64,000 nucleotides of DNA from Bradyrhizobium barranii subsp. apii (GCF_011516635.5 NZ_CP096255.1:3842501-3906500); one strand, 5' to 3'; counted from the first letter of the stretch, positions 17,358 to 25,861 are shown. Numbers and translations are program-made. The notes: generated by a model from the letters alone, not told the origin.

Positions 17358-18293
17358 GAGTCTGTCCGGAAAGATTATCTTGGATTGCATAGCTTTCGCA
17401 GCATGAGTCGGATGGAGGCCAGCTTGAGAAAGGCGAGCGCCCTGTGATTGAAGCATTCCCAATCTTTGGACAGTCTTCGGCATCGCCCGAGCCAGGCAAA
17501 GGTACGCTCGACGATCCAGCGTTTGGGCAAGACGACGAAACGGTGAGCCTGATCGGAGCGTTTGACGATTTCGAGGTTCACGCGCTTCAGAGCGCTACGC
17601 AGCCCCTTCTGGAAATGTGGCCCTTGATATCCGCCGTCGGCGTAGAGCTTCAGAAGAAAGGGATAGAGGCCGAACAACGTTGCCATCAGGAGCACGCCGC
17701 CGTCGCGATCCTGGATGTCCGCCGCATGCACGATGGCGTGCATCAAGAGGCCTTGCGTGTCGACGAGAATGTGCCGCTTCTTGCCCTTGATCTTCTTGCC
17801 CGCGTCGTAGCCATGGAGATCATGAGGCCCCCTTTTTCAGCGCTTTTCACGCTCTGGCTATCGATGATGGCGGCGGTGGGAGAAGCCTCGCGCTCGGCCC
17901 TTTCGCGACATTCGACATAGAGGGCGTGATGAATTTTATCGAGCGTGCCGTTCCAGCTCCACAGATCGAAGTAGCCATACAGCGTCGAGCGCGGCGGCAG
18001 GTCCTTGGGGATCGCGCGCCACTGGCAACCTGTGCTCAGGATGTACATCAGCCCGTTGGCAATCTCGCGCAGGTCCACCGTACGCTTGTTGCCGCCGCGC
18101 TTGGCCGGCGGGATGCGAGGCGCGATCAGCGCCCACTCCTCGTCGGTCAAGTCGCTCGGATAGCGCAGGCGGCTGCGGTCGTAGCGTGCACGGTTCTCGG
18201 TAGTCCACATTGGCGGCGCGTCCCCATCGAATCAGGCCGCTCACCTTGAATCACAACCGATTCATTCGACTCAACATGTTTTGGAACAGACAC
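17358..18293 (-). mobile_element. IS5-family (IS427-group) insertion sequence, copy 1
   Basis: 936 bases bounded by imperfect inverted ends GAGTCTGTCCGGAAA and TTTTGGAACAGACAC, flanked on both sides by TTA (17355-17357 and 18294-18296), consistent with a short TA-containing target duplication of this group. It is the same element as at 34290-35225 and 36360-37295; the only difference I see is T instead of C near base 17376. It carries a two-frame transposase on the minus strand. Confidence 0.92.
17375..18210 (-). CDS. IS5-family transposase, two overlapping frames (copy 1)
   Basis: The first frame (18210 to 17743, 155 residues) begins MWTTENRARYDRSRLRYPSD and holds the N-terminal domain with WRAIPKDLPPRSTLYGYF and the first catalytic Asp in IIDSQSVKSAEKGG. 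The homologous sequence continues in the -1 frame (DLHGYDAGKKIKGKKRH) into the second frame (17746 to 17375, 123 residues), with the second Asp in LYADGGYQG and the catalytic Glu region in RWIVERTFAWLGRCRRL. The shift falls at AAAAAGGGGG, which suits programmed -1 frameshifting to make the full DDE enzyme; a fixed indel is the alternative. Confidence 0.85.
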
Positions 18294-18383
18294 TTACTGT
18301 CGGGCCTGGGACAGCGACGTCTTGGACCAGACACGGCCCAACACAAAGCACGCACCGTCAATGGCGAGGATCGCCGAGAAGAC

Positions 18384-20021
18384 TAACCCGTCTTATTCGT
18401 CAGAGGGCGCCTGAGAGGCTGGCGAGCGTGGTGTAAAGCGCTGATGAAGCGTAGGATTCGGTTGCGAAGCCAACCCCATCACCTTCCACCGCGAGCGCCA
18501 CGCCCGCCATGACCGATGATACGAGTCTACCCTTCTCGTTTCCAGCCGTTCACGCCAAGAAAGTCACAGCTGCCTTCGATGGCGGTCGGCTGACCTCGAA
18601 CGGGGGCGTGATGCTTCTTGCGATGGCCGAGCGACGTCTCGGTTTGGCCAACAATTTGGCCCGGGTGTTCCCGGATCGGCGCGATCCGACGCGGGTCGTG
18701 CACAGCCTTGTCGATATGTTTCGCGCTCGCATGTTCGCGATCTGCTGCGGCTACGAGGACGCCGATGACCTCGATCATCTGCGGTCCGATCCCGCATTCA
18801 AGCTGGCCTGTGGACGGCTACCAGACAGCGGTCGCGATCTGTGTTCCCAACCGACGCTGTCGCGGCTGGAGAATGCTCCCCGCCTGCGCGACGTGATCCG
18901 CCTGACCTACACCCTGGTCGATGCATGGATGGATAGCTATCCGTGCGAGCCTGCATCCGTCACGCTCGACATTGACGACACCTGCGATGTCGTCCACGGC
19001 CATCAGCAACTCTCGCTGTTCAACGCTCATTATGACGAACGCTGCTTCCTGCCGATCCACGTCTACGACACGGAGAAGAGCCGGCCCGTGGCGGTCGTGC
19101 TGCGGCCCGGCAAGACGCCTGGCGGGGTCGAGGTGCGTGCCCATCTGCGCCGCCTGGTGCGGCACATCCGCACGCGATGGCACAAGACGCGAATTACGTT
19201 CCGTGGCGACGGGCACTATGCTCGGCCGGAGGCGATGACGTGGTGCGAGAACAACGGCATCGACTACATCTTCGGTCTGTCCGGTACCAGGCCGCTCGCC
19301 AGAAAAGTCGACGAGGTCGCCGACGATATCCGCACCCGACGCGCCATCGAGAACCTAGCTGTTCTGCGCGGCTATACCGAGACGCGCCACAAGGCAAAGT
19401 CCTGGGATCGCGAACGGCGCACCGTCGCCCGTATTGAGGCGACGATGCTCGGCCTCGACATCCGCTTCGTCGTCACCAGCCTCGATGTCGGCTCGGCCGA
19501 GTGGATCTACGACAGCCTGTATTGCGCGCGCGGCCAAGCCGAGAATCTGATCAAGCTGCATAAGACGCAGCTCGCCTCCGATCGCACCAGTTGCCGTTCG
19601 GCGCTCGCCAATCAAGTCCGCCTCGTTCTCCATACCGCCGCTTATTGGCTGATGCTGACCGTGCGCGACGCCATTCCCAAAGTCCGGGAATTGGCCACTG
19701 CCGAGTTCGCGACGCTGCGTCTTCGGCTCTTGAAAATCGCCGCCCGGGTTGTCGAGACCAAGAGCCGCATTCGCCTTGCGTTCGCCGCGGCATGTCCCGA
19801 AGCCGACCTGATCCGCAGCTTGCCCGGCGCGCTGCTGCCGCTCGGTCCTTGACCGGTGGGGCGTCCGCCCGCGTTCACCCAACCCATCCCTCAAGCGCGT
19901 TGCAAAGTACCGGTCGTCAGGCGGTGAAAAGCCGAAGGCAATCCTGTGCGCCTCGTCAGCGGAGGTGTGCGGATGCACCAGTCGGACCAAAATACCGCGC
20001 TCTCACGAATAGGGCGGGCTA
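18384..20021 (+). mobile_element. IS1380-family insertion sequence
   Basis: A transposase gene bounded by imperfect inverted repeats: TAACCCGTCTTATTCGTCAG at 18384 and, on the other strand from 20021, TAGCCCGCCCTATTCGTGAG. That gives an element of about 1.64 kb, typical for the family. I see no clear target duplication, so the ends may be off by a few bases. It lies 88 bases from IS copy 1. Confidence 0.75.
18509..19852 (+). CDS. IS1380-family transposase
   Basis: 447 residues, full length and uninterrupted. Typical IS1380 features are FDGGRLTSNGGVMLLAMAER near the N-terminus, TLDIDDTCDVVHGHQQ with the first acidic catalytic residue, the second in FRGDGHYARPEAM, and the C-terminal RGQAENLIKLHKTQLASDRT with the catalytic Glu. 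The composition does not differ sharply from the host. With intact frame and recognisable ends the element may still be active. Confidence 0.92.
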   Translation: MTDDTSLPFSFPAVHAKKVTAAFDGGRLTSNGGVMLLAMAERRLGLANNLARVFPDRRDPTRVVHSLVDMFRARMFAICCGYEDADDLDHLRSDPAFKLACGRLPDSGRDLCSQPTLSRLENAPRLRDVIRLTYTLVDAWMDSYPCEPASVTLDIDDTCDVVHGHQQLSLFNAHYDERCFLPIHVYDTEKSRPVAVVLRPGKTPGGVEVRAHLRRLVRHIRTRWHKTRITFRGDGHYARPEAMTWCENNGIDYIFGLSGTRPLARKVDEVADDIRTRRAIENLAVLRGYTETRHKAKSWDRERRTVARIEATMLGLDIRFVVTSLDVGSAEWIYDSLYCARGQAENLIKLHKTQLASDRTSCRSALANQVRLVLHTAAYWLMLTVRDAIPKVRELATAEFATLRLRLLKIAARVVETKSRIRLAFAAACPEADLIRSLPGALLPLGP

Positions 20022-20379
20022 ATTGCTTGAGGATCACCCTTGCTGGTCAGAATGCCTCACAAGGATTTTCGTCATCGAGTGAGAACATCAAGAGATAGGC
20101 ACCACGCTCGGTGCTGCCAATCCTACAAGGACGCGGAGAAAGCATGCTTTCCAGGTTCACGGGGCCGGATGCCGAAGGACCGCCAGTGTTCAAGCAGACG
20201 AGCGGCGCAGCGAAGTTCTGCTGGTGGAGATGGACGCATGCGGTAGCGCCCACTAGGCCGTGATCCGCGGTGACGGTGACCCATGTTCGCCGCTGAGGTG
20301 ACGGGCCCGCCCACGGCAAGCGGGTTGTGCCAGATGGTCCGGCGCCGACCCTCAAGCATGGGGGCTCATTACGGGTGAG
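20022..20379. other. Intergenic stretch upstream of the first leader peptide gene
   Basis: No convincing gene. Overlapping short frames on both strands (for example minus 20436-20047 and 20359-20123) lack motifs and a good ribosome site. The right end of the region (ACCCTCAAGCATGGGG) has a loose counterpart before the second peptide gene (CCTTCGAGCAGCATGG), suggesting the upstream regions of the two peptide genes were once duplicates. Confidence 0.35.
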
Positions 20380-20396
20380 TTGGCACGGTCCTTGAC
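20380..20396 (+). promoter_or_regulatory. Sigma-54-like promoter motif before peptide gene 1
   Basis: TTGGCACGGTCCTTGAC. The first half is a perfect -24 element (TTGGCACG) and the spacing to TTG is right; the -12 element reads TTGA where TTGC is the norm. It lies 84 bases before the peptide start, and the same motif (TTGGCACGATTCTTGAT) lies 82 bases before the second peptide gene. Confidence 0.5.
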
Positions 20397-20463
20397 TGTT
20401 GGTCCTTGCTGGCCGACAGCTGACGACCAGCACCACCGACTTGTCACTTCGATGGAGACAATA

Positions 20464-20637
20464 ATGACTGACATGTCCGCGTACGGTGTAAGCAGCTTAG
20501 CTCCTCAAGAAGCAGCCGCAACGTCGGGAGGTTCGTTCTCTCGCGAACAGGCTGAGAAACTGCTTTTGCGTGGCCAGCATCCCCCCTTGGTGGAAGCCAC
20601 TTTCGCCCGGGATTCGATTCTAAAACCAAAACGGTGA
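20464..20637 (+). CDS. Double-glycine leader peptide 1 (bacteriocin-type precursor)
   Basis: 57 residues. The ATG at 20464 has a TGGAGA ribosome site six bases upstream. The leader (residues 1-23) ends in TSGG, the usual cleavage point of C39 peptidases, and shares AYGVxxLxPxEAAATxGGSF with peptide 2. The 34-residue core is hydrophilic and charged (SREQAEKLLLRGQHPP, then a KPKR end), unlike the hydrophobic core of peptide 2. DNA resembling a decayed IS3 element follows within about 200 bases, so the core may have been replaced or truncated. It is not clear that it still makes an active product, but the leader would be recognised by the exporter encoded downstream. Confidence 0.7.
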   Translation: MTDMSAYGVSSLAPQEAAATSGGSFSREQAEKLLLRGQHPPLVEATFARDSILKPKR

Positions 20638-20867
20638 AGTGGACGAGCAGAGCGGAACACTTAGTTGGAAAGTGACGACTTCAGACGCCGGCACAGTGTT
20701 TGCTAAATTGCCGTAGGCATGATCAGCGCGTCGGCGTTGTCTATCATGTCCACGGCCCTGGCCGCCGGCATCCGTTCGCGTGCGCGAACCGTGCGCTTGG
20801 TCAAGGGCGGTCGTTGCTGGGTGATCCAACTCGCGACCCGCCCTTGGCGGCATTGTCCTTCAGCCTA

Positions 20868-21110
20868 CGAAGTGTTGACGAGGCGCGACATAGTATCAGC
20901 CAAGCACTCGAGTTTTACAACGGCCGACGCCCTCATTCGAATGGTAGACGGGGTATGATGACGACCAAGACGAGACGCAGATCGACCCTACACTGAACGC
21001 AAAGATCGCGCTGGAGACGGCGCGGGAGGCAATGACGACCGAAGTGGCCCTGCGCCCGGAAGTAGCAACTGCTGAACCGGGGCCGTGCTTTTCACGCGGG
21101 CTTCGGCGAG
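20868..21110 (+). mobile_element. Decayed IS3-family remnant
   Basis: Bases 20871-20950 translate to SVDEARHSISQALEFYNGRR then PHS, which matches the end of an IS3-type integrase (normally followed by a few more residues that are missing). Bases 20993-21060 translate to LNAKIALETAREAMTTEVAL, resembling the start of an IS3 OrfA helix-turn-helix. The order, end of OrfB before start of OrfA, suggests two abutting fragments. No intact frame or ends remain. It separates the two peptide genes. Confidence 0.5.
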
Positions 21111-21412
21111 AGATCGAGAGCGTCAACTCAACAACACTGTTGATTTAGATCGACTGCCTACCAAGTTCCGGCGGCGCATCGAGGACACATCTAGCTAGTA
21201 CGGCGTTCAAAGCCGACGGTCACGCTATCTCGGATGCAGGATATCTCATGTCTCGTACTCCTCCATCATCCTAGAAGCTATTTAGGAACCGGTTCTCCAG
21301 GGTGAAGTCGGCCACGAACTCCTTCAGCGGCGAACAACCTACATTGTCGCGCGTCAGACATGGCGATGCTCCTTCGAGCAGCATGGAAAAGATTTCCGCT
21401 TTCTCAGAGCAG

Positions 21413-21429
21413 TTGGCACGATTCTTGAT
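21413..21429 (+). promoter_or_regulatory. Sigma-54-like promoter motif before peptide gene 2
   Basis: TTGGCACGATTCTTGAT, identical in 14 of 17 positions to the motif before peptide gene 1, and at nearly the same distance (82 bases) from the start codon. Downstream, both leaders also share a TTGC and a GCTGACG block, which argues for a conserved control region and not a chance match. Confidence 0.5.
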
Positions 21430-21494
21430 GTCCATCTGCTTGCGAGTCGGCGGCGCTGACGCGCATCGTTTATCGACAACAGAAAGGAGCAATC

Positions 21495-21701
21495 ATGGAA
21501 AAACGAGCAACGATGAAAATCGACCTGCTAGCCTACGGCGTAACCGAATTATCCCCAGAAGAAGCAGCGGCAACTTTGGGAGGCTCGTTCTGGAAGATCT
21601 TCGATAGGGTCGTTCAAACAGTGGTTAACGTTGCGACACTGGCGCTCGGTGCAATAATTGGAGTTGGAATCATTCGCGGGCGCGGTGGTCGCCATCCTTA
21701 A
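21495..21701 (+). CDS. Double-glycine leader peptide 2 (bacteriocin-type precursor)
   Basis: 68 residues. The ATG at 21495 is preceded by a strong ribosome site (AAAGGAG, five bases away). Residues 1-30 are a leader ending in ATLGG; cleavage after Gly30 would give a 38-residue peptide that starts SFWKIFDRVVQ, continues as a hydrophobic helix (VVNVATLALGAIIGVGII) with a GxxxG glycine-zipper step, and ends in a basic RGRGGRHP tail. Size, amphipathic and hydrophobic core and basic end fit a membrane-active class II bacteriocin or microcin. It shares its leader with peptide 1. The adaptor and exporter genes follow on the same strand. Function as an antimicrobial is inferred, not shown. Confidence 0.8.
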   Translation: MEKRATMKIDLLAYGVTELSPEEAAATLGGSFWKIFDRVVQTVVNVATLALGAIIGVGIIRGRGGRHP

Positions 21702-21833
21702 TGAGATGGCCAAAGCCTTATAACCGCAATCAGAGCGCGGCGCTGGTCGGTGCACCACTTAAGCAGCGACCAGCCCCACTCGATCAGAGTTTCAATGGAG
21801 GCAGCCAATCGTCGATAGGAATATACGTCTGCA

Positions 21834-22997
21834 ATGACCAATATCCTGCTCCCTCCTGAAATGATCAACTTCACTGCAGAGAGCATCCTGTCGCGAGAAA
21901 CAGGACGATCTTTGGCGATCTATAAGATCATCGTGTCTTCGGTCGCTGCGGCGTTGCTGTCGCTGCCAGTCATAACCGTCACGCTGTCAGTTCAAAGTGC
22001 TGGTGCGATTCGTCCTACCGTCGAGAAGACTCCTGTGATCGCGCCCACCTCCGGGCGCATCTCACGTGTACTCGCAGTTGAGAACGATATTGTTGCAGAA
22101 GGCGGAGAAATCCTCGCCCTTGACGATAAGGGCATTCAAGAGAAGATCAGTGTGCTCTCTGGCGAAATTCGTGCGAAGAACGATCGCACCACTGATCTTC
22201 AGACCATGATCTCTTTCGGTGCGCAGGCGGACGCGCCCATCCCCCTGCGGACCGAGTCCGCCAGGGCCGAGTGGCTGCATTTTCTCAACTTGTTGCGGGA
22301 GAACCGATATGCCCGCAGGAATGCCGCCGCAGAACTCGAGCGTGCTCAGCGTCTCGTCTCGGTTGCTGCCGCGCCCGCGAAGTCAATTGAGGAAAAGGCT
22401 TTCGCTCTCCAGAGCCTTGAGGCGAGAGGCGAGATCCTCGCCCGGAGCAAATCCGCCGAATGGAACCAGCAGCTCTTCGACACTAATCTGCGCCTGAGAG
22501 AACTAACAGCCAACTTGCATCAGCTTGAGAACGAACGTGATCTGACTATCATCCGTGCCCCCGTGTCAGGGGCTATCGAGCAATTCGCCGGCCTTATGCC
22601 CGGAAGCTACGTCCAGGCGGGGCAAACTGTCGGCTGGATCTCGCCCGACCGCGAACTGGTGGCAGAAATCTACGTTTCGTCCAAAGACATCGGTTTCGTA
22701 AGGCCGGGCCAGCCGGTGCGGCTCCAGGTCGATGCTTTCAACTACAATCAATGGGGTATGATCGACGCGACAGTGCTAGACGTGGCGCAGGACTTCACCC
22801 TGCGTGACAAGAACCCTGTGTTCAAGGTCCGCTGCGCGCTCTCCCGAAATTATCTTGAGCTCACAAACGGGATAATCGGTCATTTGAAGAAGGGCATGAC
22901 CGTGCGCGGCCGCTTTCTCGTGGCGAAGCGCACACTCCTGCAACTACTCTACAACGAGATCGATGATTGGCTTAACCCGCTCCTGTCACCTCGTTAG
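21834..22997 (+). CDS. HlyD-family periplasmic adaptor of the peptide exporter
   Basis: 387 residues: a short cytoplasmic N-terminus, one membrane anchor at about residues 30-55 (IIVSSVAAALLSLPVITVT), a lipoyl-like half (PVIAPTSGRISRVLAVENDIV), a long charged coiled-coil-like region (residues 95-235), then the second lipoyl half (TIIRAPVSGAIEQFAGLMPG) and a beta-barrel domain. This is the membrane fusion protein that bridges an inner-membrane ABC exporter to a TolC-type outer-membrane channel. It is shorter than HlyD proper. The exporter gene starts 30 bases downstream. The base composition looks less GC-biased than flanking core genes. No TolC homologue lies in the window. Confidence 0.88.
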   Translation: MTNILLPPEMINFTAESILSRETGRSLAIYKIIVSSVAAALLSLPVITVTLSVQSAGAIRPTVEKTPVIAPTSGRISRVLAVENDIVAEGGEILALDDKGIQEKISVLSGEIRAKNDRTTDLQTMISFGAQADAPIPLRTESARAEWLHFLNLLRENRYARRNAAAELERAQRLVSVAAAPAKSIEEKAFALQSLEARGEILARSKSAEWNQQLFDTNLRLRELTANLHQLENERDLTIIRAPVSGAIEQFAGLMPGSYVQAGQTVGWISPDRELVAEIYVSSKDIGFVRPGQPVRLQVDAFNYNQWGMIDATVLDVAQDFTLRDKNPVFKVRCALSRNYLELTNGIIGHLKKGMTVRGRFLVAKRTLLQLLYNEIDDWLNPLLSPR

Positions 22998-23027
22998 TTA
23001 AATTTTCTAAGGGGCCAGTGGGCCGCC

Positions 23028-25184
23028 ATGTCGAGTCGAATCCCCAAGTTCAAGCAGCGCGACATCACGGATTGCGGGGTTGCTAGTCTTGCTTCCGTGG
23101 GCGCCTTCTATGGCTGCAAGTTGCCACTGTCGCTGATCCGTCAGTTTGCCTCGGCCGACCGCTCCGGGACCAGCGTGTCGGGTCTCCTCCAAGCGGCTCA
23201 AAAGCTCGGTTTCATTGCGAAGGGCGTCAAAGGTGGCTTCGACAGCTTGCACAAGATTCCCAAGCCCGCCATCGCGCATGTGGTGGTAAAGGAGGTCCTG
23301 CACCACTTCGTAGTCGTTCAAGCGATCGACCGGAGGTGGGTCACCATCATGGACCCAGCGTATGGAGAGATCCGCAAGCTGTCTCACGAGGAATTCAAGA
23401 CGCAATGGACTGGTGTCCTGTTGCTCATGGTCCCGGCAGACAACTTCAAGCGCCGCGACGAGACCACCTCCCCCCTTCTCCGCTTTGCCCGACTGGTTGC
23501 GCCCCACCAAGCCGCACTAACGCAGGCCCTCGTCGGCGCACTGATAACGACCCTCCTCGGCCTCTCGACGACCATCTACATCCAAAAGATTGTCGATCAT
23601 GTTATCACAGCAGGAAACCGCAATTTGCTCAATCTCATGAGCGTCGTGATGCTGCTGATCCTTGTGCCGCAGACCCTGATCAATTTCCTGCGAAACCGGC
23701 TCGTCCTGCAAACGGGGCAAAAGATCGATCTCCACTTGATCCTAGGCTACTACAATCACGTCCTAAGCCTGCCCCAGAAGTTTTTTGATGGCATGCGTAC
23801 AGGAGAAATCATCTCCCGCATGAACGACGCGGTCAAGATCCGAAGCTTTCTGAACGACGTCTCGATCACCTTATTTGTTGATGTGCTGGTGATCCTGTTC
23901 TCCTTTGGGCTGATGTTCGTCTACTCATGGAAAATCGCTTTGGTAGTGGCGGGCTCCGTCCCAGTATACCTCTTAGTTTATTGGACCATGAACCGGCTGA
24001 ATAGCAAGCGCGAGCGCGCAATTATGGAGAATGCGGCAGATCTGGAGGCGCAGGTGGTAGAATCACTCGGAGCCATCTCCACGATCAAAGCTTTCGGAAT
24101 AGAGAGCTATGCCGGCCTGAAGTTTGAGACTCGCTTTGTTAAGACCCTGCACTCCATCTACAGGTCCGGCCTCATCTCAATCGTCGGAGACAATGCATCG
24201 ATCTTCCTCTCGACCCTTTTTACCATCGTGCTGATGTGGTTCGGTGCAACGCTCGCCCTCGATCAGACCATTACACCCGGCGAGTTACTGTCCTGCTATG
24301 CGCTGCTCGGCCATATCACCGGCCCGGTTACAAGCCTAATTCACGCCAACAGGATTGTTCAGGATGCCATTATCGCGGCGGATCGCCTGTTCGAGATATT
24401 CGACCTTGATCCAGCAGGCAGCGGCGGCATTAATGCCACCACGTCGGACGTTGGCGATATTCATCTGGAGAACGTCACGTTCCGCCATGGCGCCCAGCCG
24501 GAGCTTTTCAAGGATTTCAGCGTCAGCTTCCGGCGAGGGGAGATCACGGCTGTGGTCGGAGAAAGCGGCTCGGGCAAGAGTTCGCTTGCTGCCTTGCTGC
24601 AAAATGTGTACCCGCTTGAGGGTGGACGCATCCGCATCGGCTCCTATAACCTCCAAGACCTCTCGGCTGAATCCCTGCGCAAGATTGTTGCCGCGGTACC
24701 GCAATCCGTGGACGTGTTCTCGGCCTCAGTCATCGAGAACATCGCGCTTGGCGAGTTCGAACCGAACACCGGGAAGATAGTGCACATCTGCGAACAAATC
24801 GGTCTGCGTGACGTGATCGAGCGCTGGCCAGGTGGCTACCAGGCCTATCTGGGCGAGAACGGCGTACGCCCTTCGGGCGGAGAGAAGCAGCGCCTAGCGT
24901 TGGCTCGAGCTTTGTACCGCGATCCAGAGGTCTTAATCCTCGACGAGGCGACCGCCTCTCTCGACTCCGTCGCCGAGGCATTTGTCATACGGGCGATTGA
25001 GGAACTGCGTCTGGCCGGCAAGATCATCGTGGTTATCTCTCATCGACTCAACACGATTTGCGGAGCCGATAAGATCGTCGTGTTGGATAAGGGACGTGTT
25101 GTTGCGGAGGGAAGGCATGCTGATCTGCTGACGGCTGAAGGCGCTTACGCTCGCTTGTGGCGGGCGCAGACCGGATTCAGTTAA
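23028..25184 (+). CDS. Peptidase-containing ABC exporter (C39 domain) for GG-leader peptides
   Basis: 718 residues, full length. The N-terminal C39 cysteine peptidase domain (about 1-140) has Gln10, Cys16 in QRDITDCGVAS, His93 in LHHFVVV and Asp109 in MDPAYG, so oxyanion Gln and the Cys-His-Asp triad are all present. Six membrane helices follow (about 165-440), then an ATPase domain with Walker A GESGSGKSS near 511, signature PSGGEKQRLALARAL near 614, Walker B VLILDEATASLD near 636 and the switch His in VISHRLN. Such proteins cut the leader after Gly-Gly and export the core peptide. Every catalytic residue is kept, so it should be active. It completes the peptide-adaptor-exporter set. Confidence 0.95.
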   Translation: MSSRIPKFKQRDITDCGVASLASVGAFYGCKLPLSLIRQFASADRSGTSVSGLLQAAQKLGFIAKGVKGGFDSLHKIPKPAIAHVVVKEVLHHFVVVQAIDRRWVTIMDPAYGEIRKLSHEEFKTQWTGVLLLMVPADNFKRRDETTSPLLRFARLVAPHQAALTQALVGALITTLLGLSTTIYIQKIVDHVITAGNRNLLNLMSVVMLLILVPQTLINFLRNRLVLQTGQKIDLHLILGYYNHVLSLPQKFFDGMRTGEIISRMNDAVKIRSFLNDVSITLFVDVLVILFSFGLMFVYSWKIALVVAGSVPVYLLVYWTMNRLNSKRERAIMENAADLEAQVVESLGAISTIKAFGIESYAGLKFETRFVKTLHSIYRSGLISIVGDNASIFLSTLFTIVLMWFGATLALDQTITPGELLSCYALLGHITGPVTSLIHANRIVQDAIIAADRLFEIFDLDPAGSGGINATTSDVGDIHLENVTFRHGAQPELFKDFSVSFRRGEITAVVGESGSGKSSLAALLQNVYPLEGGRIRIGSYNLQDLSAESLRKIVAAVPQSVDVFSASVIENIALGEFEPNTGKIVHICEQIGLRDVIERWPGGYQAYLGENGVRPSGGEKQRLALARALYRDPEVLILDEATASLDSVAEAFVIRAIEELRLAGKIIVVISHRLNTICGADKIVVLDKGRVVAEGRHADLLTAEGAYARLWRAQTGFS

Positions 25185-25861
25185 GCGCTCGTGGATTACC
25201 CTGGCGGCAGCAACGTCAGCAGCTAATCCTTGAACACGGGATCTCACGGATCGACTCCGCGCCGCCCTGCCATCGAATGAATTTTTGAGCTCGGCGACCG
25301 GCAGGTTGGTCTCCAGGTCGAAATCGCGCCCAGTATTGCCGGCGCCGAGCGATATTCGACCCAGTCGCCCGGTTCGAGGATGTGCGGAAGGCAAAGCAGG
25401 ATGCCGAGCCATGGATGGTCCATTGATCTACCCGGCCAGGCGCTTCATCTCGGCCGCGGCCAAGGCTTCCTCCCACGCCTTCGAAAAAGCTTTCGCAATC
25501 CTTCGCCTCCACCCCGCGCATCGCGCTCTCGATTCGCGCAAGCGTCTGCGTTAGCGTCGGGGCCTGTGAACCGTAAGAGCAGGTCGCGAATATCCTCAGG
25601 ATGCGTCATGCGCCCGCCTGAGGGGCGAAACGAAGGCGATCAATCCGATTGTAGTTGATCACCGCCGGGTCGGCGCCGATCACCGGAAGTCGGCTGACTA
25701 CGTAATGCACGACCTTGTCCATTCCCAGCTCCTGTTTCAGCGGATGTTGTAGGTCGCGCCGATCAACCGTTGCGAAGTTTCGGCAGCCGAAAATATCTTC
25801 CTTCGATCTAGCGGCTCCATGGCGGGCATTCTGAACTGGTCGCCCCGCAGCTCGGCTATCA
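25185..25861. other. Decayed DNA downstream of the exporter, no intact gene
   Basis: No frame of normal quality covers this stretch. On the minus strand broken fragments read like coding remnants (for example LGAGNTGRDFDLETNLPVAE near 25340-25280, and MDKVVHYVVSRLPVIGADPA near 25720-25660), but I cannot assign them to a family. They are on the same strand as the trbB remnant beside them, so they may come from the same lost conjugative or mobile element. No immunity-like membrane protein gene is seen here. Confidence 0.4.

Noticed and set aside
17444..17920. Plus-strand frames inside the IS copies (158 and 107 codons)
   Set aside because: They repeat in every IS copy simply because the IS repeats; they are antisense to the transposase and have no known domain.
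20100..20380. NifA-type upstream activator (TGT-N10-ACA) before the sigma-54-like motif
   Set aside because: Several TGT triplets were checked and none has ACA at the right distance.
20047..20436. Minus-strand 129-codon frame upstream of peptide 1
   Set aside because: No motif, weak start, and it crosses the conserved motif upstream of peptide 1.
21271..21492. Minus-strand 73-codon frame between the peptide genes
   Set aside because: Not listed as a gene: it needs a TTG start, overlaps the shared promoter motif of peptide 2, and has no recognised family. Kept only as a weak immunity candidate.
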